The position numbers and the translations under genes were made by a program. Of a DNA stretch of 64,000 nucleotides, positions 48,803 to 57,348 are shown in pieces. The stretch lies in NCBI RefSeq assembly GCF_026262505.1, contig NC_067204.1:3505797-3569796 (forward strand), read 5' to 3'. The first letter of the stretch is position 1, and every line of letters starts with the position of its first letter. Under the pieces are notes generated by a model, which searched no databases, was not told where the DNA came from, and worked only from the letters and a program-made list of their open reading frames with translations. The stretch is from Trichomonas vaginalis G3 (taxonomy: Eukaryota > Parabasalia > Trichomonadida > Trichomonadidae).

Positions 48803-49627
48803 ATGTCAACAACCGAGAACACAACAACAGTTATAGTCCATGAAGCCATAAATGAAGAATACGAGTACATACAGTTTAACAAACAACTCCGTCTCATTCG
48901 TTCGGTCAAAGACGATATGTACCAAATGCAAAGTATTTTGACAGCATGTTTTGCTCCAGATACCAAACATACAGACGATTGGTTCAAAAACCAAAGCACA
49001 CAAGAACTTTTGAGCGAAGCACAGCGAGACCGACTTTTTTCGGGGTCGCCTAAAACTCATGAAAATCGTAAAAATTTGCCAAATGGTTTGAGAGGTTGGT
49101 ATGTACATAGACTTCTTGTAAATGCTGTTGCAATGTGGGCTTCGCCTCGTTATGCTTGGTATATTTACAGACTTCTTGACGAAATTCATAGACAAGAACG
49201 TGAAGAGATGGAAAAGAAACTTCAAGCAAAAAATGAAGTCATTGAAGCAAAAGACAAAAGCATTCAGAAAAGAATACCACGTTCGGTACCAAAAGGTAAG
49301 GAAAAGAACTATAAGTATATGATTTATACTGAAGAGATGGAAAATGAAGAAGATAAAGATATGGTTATGTTGCATTTAGTCAGAAGAAACAACAAAAGCT
49401 TTTACGACCTTGCTAAGATTTACAAATCTGACAGAAATTGGTTCTATCGCGAAAACTTACCGATTTCAATGACACCGAATGAAGATGTGAAACAAATAGT
49501 TCAAGATACGTTACCTCAAACACACTATGATATGAAAGGTTGTACAATACTTACATTCAAAGAAGATTTGCCATTGTTAAAGGAAAAAATAACAGAGTAT
49601 TTTGACAACTTCAAACAAGCAGAGTAA
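48803..49627 (+). CDS. Polinton B KilA-N-like protein
   Basis: 274 residues. The segment GWYVHRLLVNAVAMWASPRYAWYIYRLL (in two parts, about 95-122) is the C-terminal half of a KilA-N domain. It is followed by a coiled coil (REEMEKKLQAKNEVIEAKDK) and a C-terminal domain with YKYMIYTEEMENEEDKDMVM and VRRNNKSFYDLAKIY, like the second domain of viral KilA-N proteins. The N-terminal part is unlike KilA-N and includes the block shared with the upstream tandem repeat. It is probably a DNA-binding regulator and shares its promoter motif with the Polinton A KilA-N gene. Confidence 0.7.
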   Translation: MSTTENTTTVIVHEAINEEYEYIQFNKQLRLIRSVKDDMYQMQSILTACFAPDTKHTDDWFKNQSTQELLSEAQRDRLFSGSPKTHENRKNLPNGLRGWYVHRLLVNAVAMWASPRYAWYIYRLLDEIHRQEREEMEKKLQAKNEVIEAKDKSIQKRIPRSVPKGKEKNYKYMIYTEEMENEEDKDMVMLHLVRRNNKSFYDLAKIYKSDRNWFYRENLPISMTPNEDVKQIVQDTLPQTHYDMKGCTILTFKEDLPLLKEKITEYFDNFKQAE

Positions 49628-49643
49628 ATGAACCATTTATTTT

Positions 49644-50519
49644 TCAAGCTTGACTTTTTACAATTTGAACTTTGTTTGCGTAGATATGAATTCTGAAAGA
49701 AGTATGAGGGTCTTGTATGACTTTATACTTCTCCCAGAGTTCATATCTGTCAAACTTACCTGCCATGGACTCTTTCATAAGTTCCATGAAATCGTCTTCG
49801 GACAATCCGGGGAAAAGTATTATGTCAGTAAGTATTCTTTTAACATCCTTACTTAAACTCTTTGCTGTCTGTACACATATTACGACTGAAATGTTAAAGT
49901 GCCTAAGTTTCTTAAGAATTCGACACATATCTTGTTCTCTATTCTTTAACAAAGGATGAGAGGCGAAATCATCTAAGATAAGAAGACATCTATGAGGGTA
50001 TGTCTTCCAATCGTAAGATTGCAATTTCTTCGAAATGTATTCTATCTCTTTCTGTTTGTTTCTGAAGTGTTTCTTCTCTAATATTCTCTGCATTTCCTCA
50101 TTTGGGTCTTTAAACTTAGAATTTATATACTCATTTATAGCATTATACTTCAAAACTCTTCTTTGGTACTTCTTTATCCAATCTAACAACTCAGAGTCTT
50201 TTATACATACTAACTTAGACTTCTTTATAATATCTTTGAACGAATTGACGGTTTGGTCAAATTGACCAGAAGTACTACAAATGACAACTAACTCATAGAA
50301 TGGGTTCTTCTCATCTAGTTCTTGTTGTTGTGCAGCCATTTTAAGATAAGTGAAAGTCTTACCCGACCCAGGTGGTGCAATTAGACCTGTTATACCATTC
50401 TGAGCAAATAAGAACTTGTCATGTATAGGCTTTATCTGAGCATTTTCTAACTTCCTCTTGTTCTTGTTTAAAACATTCTCAAATTTCTTGTCAATGTCAG
50501 CAAACTTTTTTTCTAACAT
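49644..50519 (-). CDS. Polinton B A32-type packaging ATPase
   Basis: About 291 residues from the ATG at 50519, chosen because it follows ttttctaaaaatATG and leaves a 36-bp gap to the divergent gene; a longer in-frame start overlaps that gene. Walker A APPGSGKT is at about 48-55 and Walker B CLLILDDFASHPLL follows. The conserved segment after it, CRILKKLRHFNISVVICVQT, is diagnostic of A32/FtsK-HerA packaging ATPases. It would drive DNA into the capsid. The frame looks whole. The Polinton A counterpart is at 18.1-19.0 kb. Confidence 0.88.
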   Translation of the reverse strand: MLEKKFADIDKKFENVLNKNKRKLENAQIKPIHDKFLFAQNGITGLIAPPGSGKTFTYLKMAAQQQELDEKNPFYELVVICSTSGQFDQTVNSFKDIIKKSKLVCIKDSELLDWIKKYQRRVLKYNAINEYINSKFKDPNEEMQRILEKKHFRNKQKEIEYISKKLQSYDWKTYPHRCLLILDDFASHPLLKNREQDMCRILKKLRHFNISVVICVQTAKSLSKDVKRILTDIILFPGLSEDDFMELMKESMAGKFDRYELWEKYKVIQDPHTSFRIHIYANKVQIVKSQA

Positions 50520-50555
50520 ATTTTTAGAAAAATTAAAATTTTTATCTTTTAGAAA

Positions 50556-51017
50556 ATGTCTAGCGATTTCGCTATCTATATTCGAGACAAACTTTTCGAC
50601 AGCAAAACATCTGTCGACCATAAAATCTTACATAGTGTAAACAAGAAAGGTGAATTTGTTCTAAAGTTCTGTTTCTGGGAATATGACAAGAACCATAAAA
50701 CATTACAAAGAGCAGTCTTAAAATTTGTCAATGACAGACTTGTTGACAGAGATGACGCCGATTGGAAAGATGAAGTCCAACAAAAGTTCTTAGAATGCAA
50801 AGAAGACACATGCGCTGTTCTTGAAGATGAAATAGAAAACAGAATAGATGAGCTATTAAAGGACAAAGAACTTTTACATAAATATGGTTCGGAGAAATTT
50901 GACATAACTCCACCAGAGAAGAAGAAGAGAGAAAAGAAAGAAAAGAAAGAAAAGAAAGTAGAAGAAGAGAAGAAAGAACCTGAACCAGTTCCAGAGAAAA
51001 AGAAATTTGACATGTAA
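50556..51017 (+). CDS. Polinton B lysine-rich protein, unknown
   Basis: 153 residues. A folded N-terminal 110 (FAIYIRDKLFDSKTSVDH..., LKFCFWEYDKNHKTLQRAVL) is followed by a highly charged Lys/Glu tail with PEPVPEKKKFDM. It starts after atcttttagaaaATG, divergent from the packaging ATPase. It is convergent with the next gene, with an AT palindrome (aaaaataaaattttattttt) between the stops. No family recognised; the frame looks whole. Confidence 0.55.
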   Translation: MSSDFAIYIRDKLFDSKTSVDHKILHSVNKKGEFVLKFCFWEYDKNHKTLQRAVLKFVNDRLVDRDDADWKDEVQQKFLECKEDTCAVLEDEIENRIDELLKDKELLHKYGSEKFDITPPEKKKREKKEKKEKKVEEEKKEPEPVPEKKKFDM

Positions 51018-51033
51018 AAATAAAATTTTATTT

Positions 51034-51453
51034 TTAGAACATTTCTGGGTCAATGTCAATGTTCTCTTCCTCTTTAGGAGCAAACACTGGCTTAGACTCT
51101 AAAATCTTTTTACCCAATTTACCTTGAACTTCAACTATCTTAGACTCATAATATTCATAGTCGTCTGTCTTCTTTGGTTCATAAGGTATAACAAGTTTGT
51201 ATGCTTTGCCTTCTTTAAGGTTTGAGAACCTTCTGTCAAAACTTTCTTTGACTGCTAACAAACCTTCTATGTCTAAGTCTTCAAATTTCGCACCATTTTT
51301 AGTCACAATAGCAAACTTAACTGGTTCGATGTTCCAAACTTTGCTGAATGAAGACTTTTCAAAATGGTAGAAGTAAACATTCAAATATGTGAATGGGTCT
51401 AGTTCTTCTTTAAGTCCTGACATGTACTTATTTACTGAGATGAATTTCGTCAT
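51034..51453 (-). CDS. Polinton B 139-residue protein, unknown
   Basis: MTKFISVNKYMSGLKEELDP opens a beta/alpha mixed protein with YLNVYFYHFEKSSFSKVW, an acidic middle and an acidic tail (EEENIDIDPEMF). Its size and the pattern with aromatic strands are reminiscent of single-stranded-DNA-binding proteins. That would suit its place directly downstream of the helicase gene on the same strand, but no motif proves it. The frame looks whole. Confidence 0.5.
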   Translation of the reverse strand: MTKFISVNKYMSGLKEELDPFTYLNVYFYHFEKSSFSKVWNIEPVKFAIVTKNGAKFEDLDIEGLLAVKESFDRRFSNLKEGKAYKLVIPYEPKKTDDYEYYESKIVEVQGKLGKKILESKPVFAPKEEENIDIDPEMF

Positions 51454-51488
51454 CTTTTCTATCGGATAAAAAATATTTTTTTTAAAAT

Positions 51489-52724
51489 TTACTCATAAAA
51501 AATTTTCTTTGTATATACACCATTCTGAACATCTAAAAGACTTTTGACATTTGCCAAGAATGTTCGTTTAGACGCTGTCATATAACCATATTCTTGACAA
51601 TATTGTTTATACGAATCGTACAATGACCTTTCATCTAATGACACAAAGTCAGTTTCATCTATGAACAGTTCATATACACTCTTGTTTGCTTCTAACAATG
51701 TTTGTCTCTCTTCGGTATGTGGAATTTGTCTTGGATTGAACTTAGAAATATCTAATGTCATGAAATATGAGAACAAGTGGTTGTAAAAGTCAGATGTCAA
51801 ACATTCTGACAAAGCGTCAAAATATTCTGTATCTTGCATATGAGAATCTGACGTTCTGACAACTACATATCTTCTGTCAGAACTTTCTAACTTCATCGGA
51901 ACAGCATTGTTTGAAACCATAATGAAGTTTGCAACATTTTCACAAACTCTTTGGTCTTTATATTTTCTTTCAACAACTCCAACTTTGTCTGTTATAAGAC
52001 TCTTCAAAGCATCTGAGTTCAAAACTTTTGTTGTATCTATACTTTGAAGTTCATTGCAAACTATAAGTTTCATATTCTCTATTGAGGAGTTAAACTTGCC
52101 ACAGATGTTTTCTATGTTTGTCATATTCGGATTCGAATAACCTTCTAACAGTTTGCACAAAATATCTGTAAAGAATGTGTTCTTACCAGTTCCTTGTTTT
52201 CCAATTATAATGAGAGCAGTTTCATTTTTAGCACTTGGATGTTGTAAGATGTTTGCAAACCAACATAAGATATACTCATAGACTCTTTCGTTTCCATTGC
52301 ATATAATTTCTTTGACATGGTCTAACCAAGCTTCTATAATATTTTCTTTCCATTCTACTTGTTCGTATTTATATCCAGTGAAGATAGAATAGAAGTTTGG
52401 AGAAGGTGTATAGAACTTTATACCTCGAACTGAAAAATCTTCTAACTTTGACAATAAGATATCCCAAGCATCTAACATCTTCATTCCAACTTGTACAACT
52501 TTTATTTTCTTAAGTTTCTGTCTACATTCTTGTTCAGACACTATTGTTGCTCTTGGTTTGTTAAAGACAACATCCCATTCTTTCATAACATAACATTCTG
52601 GGGCAGAGTCAACATAAATGACTAAACGTTTCAAATTCTCGACTGCTTTGTTATAGTCTCTAAATGGACACATATTTCTGAATGCTTGGAAGTCATAAAA
52701 ATCTGAAACATCTATTCTGTACAT
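51489..52724 (-). CDS. Polinton B SF3 (D5-type) helicase
   Basis: 411 residues. Walker A IGKQGTGKNTFF (about 178-189), Walker B LIVCNELQS (about 222-230) and the later segment VANFIMVSNNAVPMKLESSD then RRYVVVRT define a superfamily 3 helicase like poxvirus D5. A ~130-residue N-terminal part carries no primase motif that I can see. It unwinds DNA for element replication. The Polinton A helicase region has the same signature. It looks whole and starts after tttttataaaaATG. Confidence 0.88.
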   Translation of the reverse strand: MYRIDVSDFYDFQAFRNMCPFRDYNKAVENLKRLVIYVDSAPECYVMKEWDVVFNKPRATIVSEQECRQKLKKIKVVQVGMKMLDAWDILLSKLEDFSVRGIKFYTPSPNFYSIFTGYKYEQVEWKENIIEAWLDHVKEIICNGNERVYEYILCWFANILQHPSAKNETALIIIGKQGTGKNTFFTDILCKLLEGYSNPNMTNIENICGKFNSSIENMKLIVCNELQSIDTTKVLNSDALKSLITDKVGVVERKYKDQRVCENVANFIMVSNNAVPMKLESSDRRYVVVRTSDSHMQDTEYFDALSECLTSDFYNHLFSYFMTLDISKFNPRQIPHTEERQTLLEANKSVYELFIDETDFVSLDERSLYDSYKQYCQEYGYMTASKRTFLANVKSLLDVQNGVYTKKIFYE

Positions 52725-52753
52725 TTTTATAAAAATAAAAAAAAATATTTTTT

Positions 52754-53551
52754 TTATTCTTGACTTTGTTGTTGCATTTGTTGCATTTGTTGTTCTTGAG
52801 CTATTTGTTGTTGAAGTTGTTCTTGTAATACAATACTTTCACCAGTTGCATCTTCCAATTCGAAACTTTCTGCCGTCATTGACAAATACATAGGACATAA
52901 AAGTTTTACAGGAACAAAGTTTGCGTCAACTAATGTCAACGTTATACTTGCCAAAGTGTTTGAGTTCACTAAGGTTGAAAATTCTGCATTCGAATGAACA
53001 ATAGGCAAACCAGCAGAGAAAGTATTGTTTATACGCATAAGTATCTTTTGGTCATAATAGTTTCTGTCGATATTCGAATAGCACTTTGAACCTAAGTTTG
53101 AAACAATATATAAAATAGGTGTGCTTAAAGTCAATGGAATAGACATTCCTTGTATGACACCTTTTCCTGTTATAGGAAACTGTTGGTAGTAAAAACCAGA
53201 TATAAGTTTTGTATTATAGCTCATATTGTTTATAGTAAACTCAGTCGGACATCCAAACATAATGAAACCTGCTCTAGTTGCAGCACATGTTACACCCGTC
53301 CTTAAAGTATTAAATAAGTCAACAAAACCTGTTGGTGGTATATCTGAGTAAGTATCTTCAAAGGAGTATTTTTTACCATTCACAACAATAAAGTCTTCTG
53401 GTGTCAAAAGAGCAAAACAGGCTTTAGTCGTCATTGTGTTTAAGGTTAGTTTACAATATCGTCCTTGAGGACTTTGTAAGTTTGTTGTTATAGAATTATA
53501 TGACTCGGGGTTTTTAGTCGTAATAGTATAAACCATTATATCTTCTGCCAT
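52754..53551 (-). CDS. Polinton B penton-like minor capsid protein
   Basis: 265 residues. It begins MAEDIMVYTITTKNPESYNS, is rich in Ser/Thr/Asn and beta strands, and near the end has SITLTLVDANFVPVKLLCPM, the closing strand pattern (LxDxxxxPV.L) of single jelly-roll penton proteins in Polintons and virophages. A Gln-rich tail follows (QEQLQQQIAQEQQMQQMQQQ). It would form the capsid vertices. It lies on the same strand as helicase and capsid genes and starts after tttaaatatatataaATG. The frame looks whole. Confidence 0.65.
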   Translation of the reverse strand: MAEDIMVYTITTKNPESYNSITTNLQSPQGRYCKLTLNTMTTKACFALLTPEDFIVVNGKKYSFEDTYSDIPPTGFVDLFNTLRTGVTCAATRAGFIMFGCPTEFTINNMSYNTKLISGFYYQQFPITGKGVIQGMSIPLTLSTPILYIVSNLGSKCYSNIDRNYYDQKILMRINNTFSAGLPIVHSNAEFSTLVNSNTLASITLTLVDANFVPVKLLCPMYLSMTAESFELEDATGESIVLQEQLQQQIAQEQQMQQMQQQSQE

Positions 53552-53561
53552 TTATATATAT

Positions 53562-53792
53562 TTAAAAGTTTTTCTGAAAGTGGAGAAGAACTTCATCTAA
53601 ACTTTCACATGGCGTTTCTTGAAGTTCTCTGTCTAAGAAGTTCAAATATTTTGTAAAGACATAGAACTTTCCTTTGTCTACACGAACAAACAAAACAGGG
53701 TCTTTCATATCGTTCAAAAGTGTGTAAAGTCCTTTACATGAAATAAAGTCTATATTATTTTTCTTCAAACATCTTTCAAGAAGTTTTGACAT
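53562..53792 (-). CDS. Polinton B 76-residue protein, unknown
   Basis: MSKLLERCLKKNNIDFISCK opens a small folded-looking protein with two cysteines near the start, one further on, and alternating strands (VLFVRVDKGKFYVFTKYLNF). It lies 10 bp from the penton-like gene and 6 bp from the SCCG gene on the same strand, so it belongs to the virion gene run. The leader is gctaagtaaaaATG. The frame looks whole; function unknown. Confidence 0.5.
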   Translation of the reverse strand: MSKLLERCLKKNNIDFISCKGLYTLLNDMKDPVLFVRVDKGKFYVFTKYLNFLDRELQETPCESLDEVLLHFQKNF

Positions 53793-53798
53793 TTTTAC

Positions 53799-54377
53799 TT
53801 AGCAAATAAATTTTAATGAAATGTTGTGGTCGTCAAATATTTTTATGACGTCTGGGAAACTATACTTTAAGTTCAACGTTTCACCTCCTTTCATAACGTA
53901 TATCTTGTCAATGACATTATATGAAACACCACAGCAACTAATGTCGGGTTCTATTTCTTTGATGTTTATATCGTCTGCCTCTGTCAAAAGTTTCAATAGT
54001 TCTTTCAAAACTTCATGAGGTGCAATGACATATGAGTTCACTTTTACAGGGTTGTGTTCGACCAAGTTTAACATTATACCTAAAGCTTGACAAATCTTCT
54101 CCTGAGTTTGAAGTTTGTCTTTAAGTTGTTGGTAGTCGTTTCGAATATCTGCAACAGAACTTAAGTCTCTGTTAACTTCAGGATATGTTGGTTCTTTTAC
54201 AGGAACAATTGTTATACCATCTTCGTCTTCGTATGGTTTCCCCACTTCAACATCTCTGTCTTTGACATTGACAATAACACTTTGACTGTTTGTTTGAGTT
54301 GGTGAATTTAACTTCACATCTGCCACCGCCATTAAACCTTTTGAAACACTTACGCTTCTATTTTTCGGAAATGACAT
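53799..54377 (-). CDS. Polinton B conserved SCCG protein
   Basis: 192 residues from the ATG at 54377 (MSFPKNRSVSVSKGLMAVAD), chosen because it follows ctaagtaaaATG and avoids overlap with the divergent gene at 54396. A disordered first half has proline-containing segments (VPVKEPTYPEVNRD). The second half is helical and then has DISCCGVSYNVIDKIYVMKG and an ending FDDHNISLKFIC. The Polinton A homologue (16503-17171) has EVSCCG in the same context. A conserved family of unknown function within the virion gene group. Confidence 0.65.
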   Translation of the reverse strand: MSFPKNRSVSVSKGLMAVADVKLNSPTQTNSQSVIVNVKDRDVEVGKPYEDEDGITIVPVKEPTYPEVNRDLSSVADIRNDYQQLKDKLQTQEKICQALGIMLNLVEHNPVKVNSYVIAPHEVLKELLKLLTEADDINIKEIEPDISCCGVSYNVIDKIYVMKGGETLNLKYSFPDVIKIFDDHNISLKFIC

Positions 54378-54395
54378 TTTACTTAGAATAAAAAG

Positions 54396-54815
54396 ATGGA
54401 CGTATTCGGATATCTCTTCGAATTGAAGCAGAACAAAGTTTACACACACAAACAATACAAATACATTGACAGAATAGTTCTTTATACAAACAATGGTAAA
54501 TGTTATAGAATAGCAATATTTGCTGAACCAAAATATTTCCATAAAGCAAAGAAAGTTGGTATAACTGAAATGGTGAAAGTTCTTGACGGTGACAAAAATA
54601 TAACAACAAAACTTACAGATATTTCTAAAGGTAAGTTTATCTTACAATATTATGTCAAAACTGGCGTACTGTCAATATTTGACGGAGAGAAGTCAGTTCA
54701 AGAACAACTTACTGACCTGCTGCCAAAATCTGCTCGATGGAAGCTGTCGTTATGCCAATCTGAGGAGCCCCAGCAGGTTTCATCGAACGAATCTTCAAAA
54801 GAGCATCTTCCGTGA
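54396..54815 (+). CDS. Polinton B 139-residue protein, unknown
   Basis: MDVFGYLFELKQNKVYTHKQ begins a compact alpha/beta protein with YIDRIVLYTNNGKCYRIAIF, KYFHKAKKVG and YVKTGVLSIFDGEKSVQEQL. Its last third overlaps the 3' end of the capsid region on the other strand and looks less protein-like, so the native end is uncertain. It starts after cttagaataaaaagATG, divergent from the SCCG gene with 18 bp between starts. Confidence 0.45.
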   Translation: MDVFGYLFELKQNKVYTHKQYKYIDRIVLYTNNGKCYRIAIFAEPKYFHKAKKVGITEMVKVLDGDKNITTKLTDISKGKFILQYYVKTGVLSIFDGEKSVQEQLTDLLPKSARWKLSLCQSEEPQQVSSNESSKEHLP

Positions 54816-56311
54816 AAAGTGCTATTGGTTTTGTAAACTTCTTTGCTCTCAGTTCATCTGGACCGTCTCTGTCACCAGTATATTGTATTTGTACAGTACC
54901 AACAGTTGAAATACCACCCATAAAGTCTTCTGAGTCAGCAAATGGAATGCCAAGCCAAAAGTTTGAACGGTCTCCATTTGTATATTGAGTTTTTTGACCT
55001 CCTGTATGAGTCCATACTTTCACATATGGCATAATAGAACTTTGCATTTCAGGGTTTATGGTTGTTGTGAAGTTGTTGTTAAAGTTCATAGCATCTAATG
55101 TCAAGTTGTATGACCTCATATCCTCAACTGTAGAATATTCTTCTCTTGGATAATATTTGCCATCTATGTTTATATGATATTTAATACCGGGTTGTAGAAA
55201 CAAGAATAGTCATTTATAGTTCGTCTGAACAGTACAAACATAGTATCTGCATGTTTCATTGCAGTTGTTAAAGCAATATCTGTTCTTGCACCTGGGTCAG
55301 CACTTTGGTTTCCAACTTCACCTGCAAAGTCTTTGACAGATATTTGGTGTATAGGGAACATAAGTGGAACTGCAATATATTTGGCAGCTAAAGCATTTGA
55401 AATATCTGGGTCCAACATATAGACTGCAAGTCTGCTTTCTATTCTCTTGCATTCAAACTTTTCGCATGTGAACTTAACTGGGTCCCAAGCAGTTCCAGCA
55501 GCATTGAAATAATAGTTTACTTCATTGTTGAAGTTTGAGAAACCAAAGTCTAAGTCAACTTTGTCTTTGCAAAAGTCACAGAACTTGGCTCCACCAGTTC
55601 CAGCTACAGTAATGCTGAATGGGTCTTGTGTTGGTGCAATGACTAAGTTATTTTTGCTTGGAGTAAGTTCAATAGAAATTTTTCCTGCCCAGTTTGGCAA
55701 GTATCTTAAAAACCTGAAGATGAGGAAAGATGACAAAGGAACTCTAAGTTTCAGTTTTACTTTAGTGGCAGCATTTCCATCTGAACCAGAAAGGTTAACA
55801 TAAACTCCTGGAACGTTAGGGTCAAGTCTTCTTATTTTCTCAATATTTGCATACTGGTCTGTTTGTTCTCTAGCTTGTGGTTGTACTGAGTTTCTCAAAG
55901 CGAACCATTCATAGTTTGCCCATGTTACTGTTTGAACTAAGTCAGAGTTAGAATATATCTTATATCCCATGAAAACTTCTGGAGCATATTGGTATCGACA
56001 TAGAAAATTCCATTGCAACCTTTCTTGTCAGACAACTTGGCAGAAGGTTTTATTTCAATGTCTTGTTCCACGTATAAGAATGAGTTGTCAATAGAAATAA
56101 TATGAAACCTGTCGCAAGCAATATCTACTGTTGTTGAAGAACCTTCTCCAAACTCACCTACGTTTCCATAAGAAACAGCAGTTGTATATTCGTAAGTTCC
56201 AGGAACTATTTCTGACCTTCTAATGGCATTGTCGCATTCGTTATACCATTCGGAAACATTTCCGTTCATGGCATCCAAAACTGTTGGCGTTATATTCTGA
56301 GCGGCGTACAT
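54709..56311 (-). pseudogene. Polinton B major capsid protein region (double jelly-roll)
   Basis: The region holds a capsid-type N-terminus (MYAAQNITPTVLDAMNGNVS), a central part with VPLSSFLIFRFLRYLPNWAG and CDFCKDKVDLDFGF, and a C-terminal part with SNFWLGIPFADSEDFMGGIS then TVQIQYTGDRDG. This is the usual layout of Polinton double jelly-roll capsid proteins of about 500 residues, which build pseudo-hexagonal capsomers. It is next to the other virion genes. It looks broken, with about two or three breaks. Confidence 0.75.
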
Positions 56312-56474
56312 TTCATATGGGTAAAAATATAGAATAGTTGGATTTATATATCATAATAGAACCCACTCGTACCAAGCTTTACTTTCTTCCTGACTGAGTT
56401 TTTAACTCTTCTTTTTCCTTCATTGCCACTACTTTCACTAGATGAAGTTACTTCTTCACTACTTTCACTTTGTT

Positions 56475-56864
56475 CTACTCTTCTTCTTTTGGTGTCGCTT
56501 TTGGTAACTTGCCCTCTGCTTCAAGTTGTTGCATCTTTGCCTCATGTTCACCTAGTATGTTGTAAATTTCCCATGTCCTTTTTGCCTTTGGGCTCTGGTC
56601 GCCCAACTCAGGTAACCTATATCCTAGAAAGATTTTGTCATAGTTTGTATTTGAGTCTTCGCGTATTGTTTGCATGACTCTTTCCTGAGTTTCCGGTTCA
56701 AGCTCTTCAAACAGAGCTTGTCCATATGGAATAAGCTCGTTTCCAAATATATGTTTTTGTAGCCATTCTGGTTTTCTTTCCATGTTACCAATAATATCTT
56801 TTGTGAATGGGAAAGCTTTTACCCAATGTTTCAGTCTTGCGTCATTTATTTCTGTAGTTTCCAA
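56475..56864 (-). CDS. Polinton B 129-residue protein, unknown
   Basis: METTEINDARLKHWVKAFPF opens a helical, acidic protein with EWLQKHIFGNELIPYGQALF and an ending EAKMQQLEAEGKLPKATPKE. It belongs to a run of three minus-strand genes (56475-58848) just upstream of the capsid region; its start overlaps the end of the next gene by 19 bp. It may be part of a larger original product, but this cannot be settled here. No family recognised. Confidence 0.45.
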   Translation of the reverse strand: METTEINDARLKHWVKAFPFTKDIIGNMERKPEWLQKHIFGNELIPYGQALFEELEPETQERVMQTIREDSNTNYDKIFLGYRLPELGDQSPKAKRTWEIYNILGEHEAKMQQLEAEGKLPKATPKEEE

Positions 56865-57346
56865 AGGAGGACTTGTTTGTTTCCTTCAGGCTCTTCTAGC
56901 TGTTGTTGCTGAACTATTTCTTCCATGTCTGGTTGTATCTGAACTTCTTCCTGTGGAGTTTCTTGTACCTCATCTGCTGGCATTTCATATATTCCGAGAC
57001 CGTTTTTAAAAAGTTCCCTATCTAAGTCATCCGGACTCATAAACCTTTCTTCTTTCGTTCCGTCTCTATTTTTTACGCGTTTCATGAAGAGAGTTGAATT
57101 ATCATTTAGCTCTGACACCAAATATCTCGGAGTAAATTCAGTCATGTCATTTGGATGATATGCTATTAAATCATATCCCTTAGCGAGCTTGTATTTTCCA
57201 GGTTTGAAATTATATCCGATTTTATGCTGAACCATAAAGCTAAATAGGTTCGGGTCAGTATTTCCTTCCTTGAACTTTCTAATAGCTTCTTTATATCTGT
57301 CACTAAAGTCAAGAGTATCTGGGTAACCATAGTCTTCCTTAAGCAT
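56846..57346 (-). CDS. Polinton B 166-residue protein, unknown
   Basis: MLKEDYGYPDTLDFSDRYKE begins a protein with FSFMVQHKIGYNFKPGKYKL, AYHPNDMTEFTPRYLVSELN and a Glu/Gln-rich C-terminus (EEVQIQPDMEEIVQQQQLEE). It lies 2 bp from the long coiled-coil gene on the same strand. Its composition would suit a minor virion protein. No domain recognised. Confidence 0.45.
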   Translation of the reverse strand: MLKEDYGYPDTLDFSDRYKEAIRKFKEGNTDPNLFSFMVQHKIGYNFKPGKYKLAKGYDLIAYHPNDMTEFTPRYLVSELNDNSTLFMKRVKNRDGTKEERFMSPDDLDRELFKNGLGIYEMPADEVQETPQEEVQIQPDMEEIVQQQQLEEPEGNKQVLLWKLQK

Positions 57347-57348
57347 TT

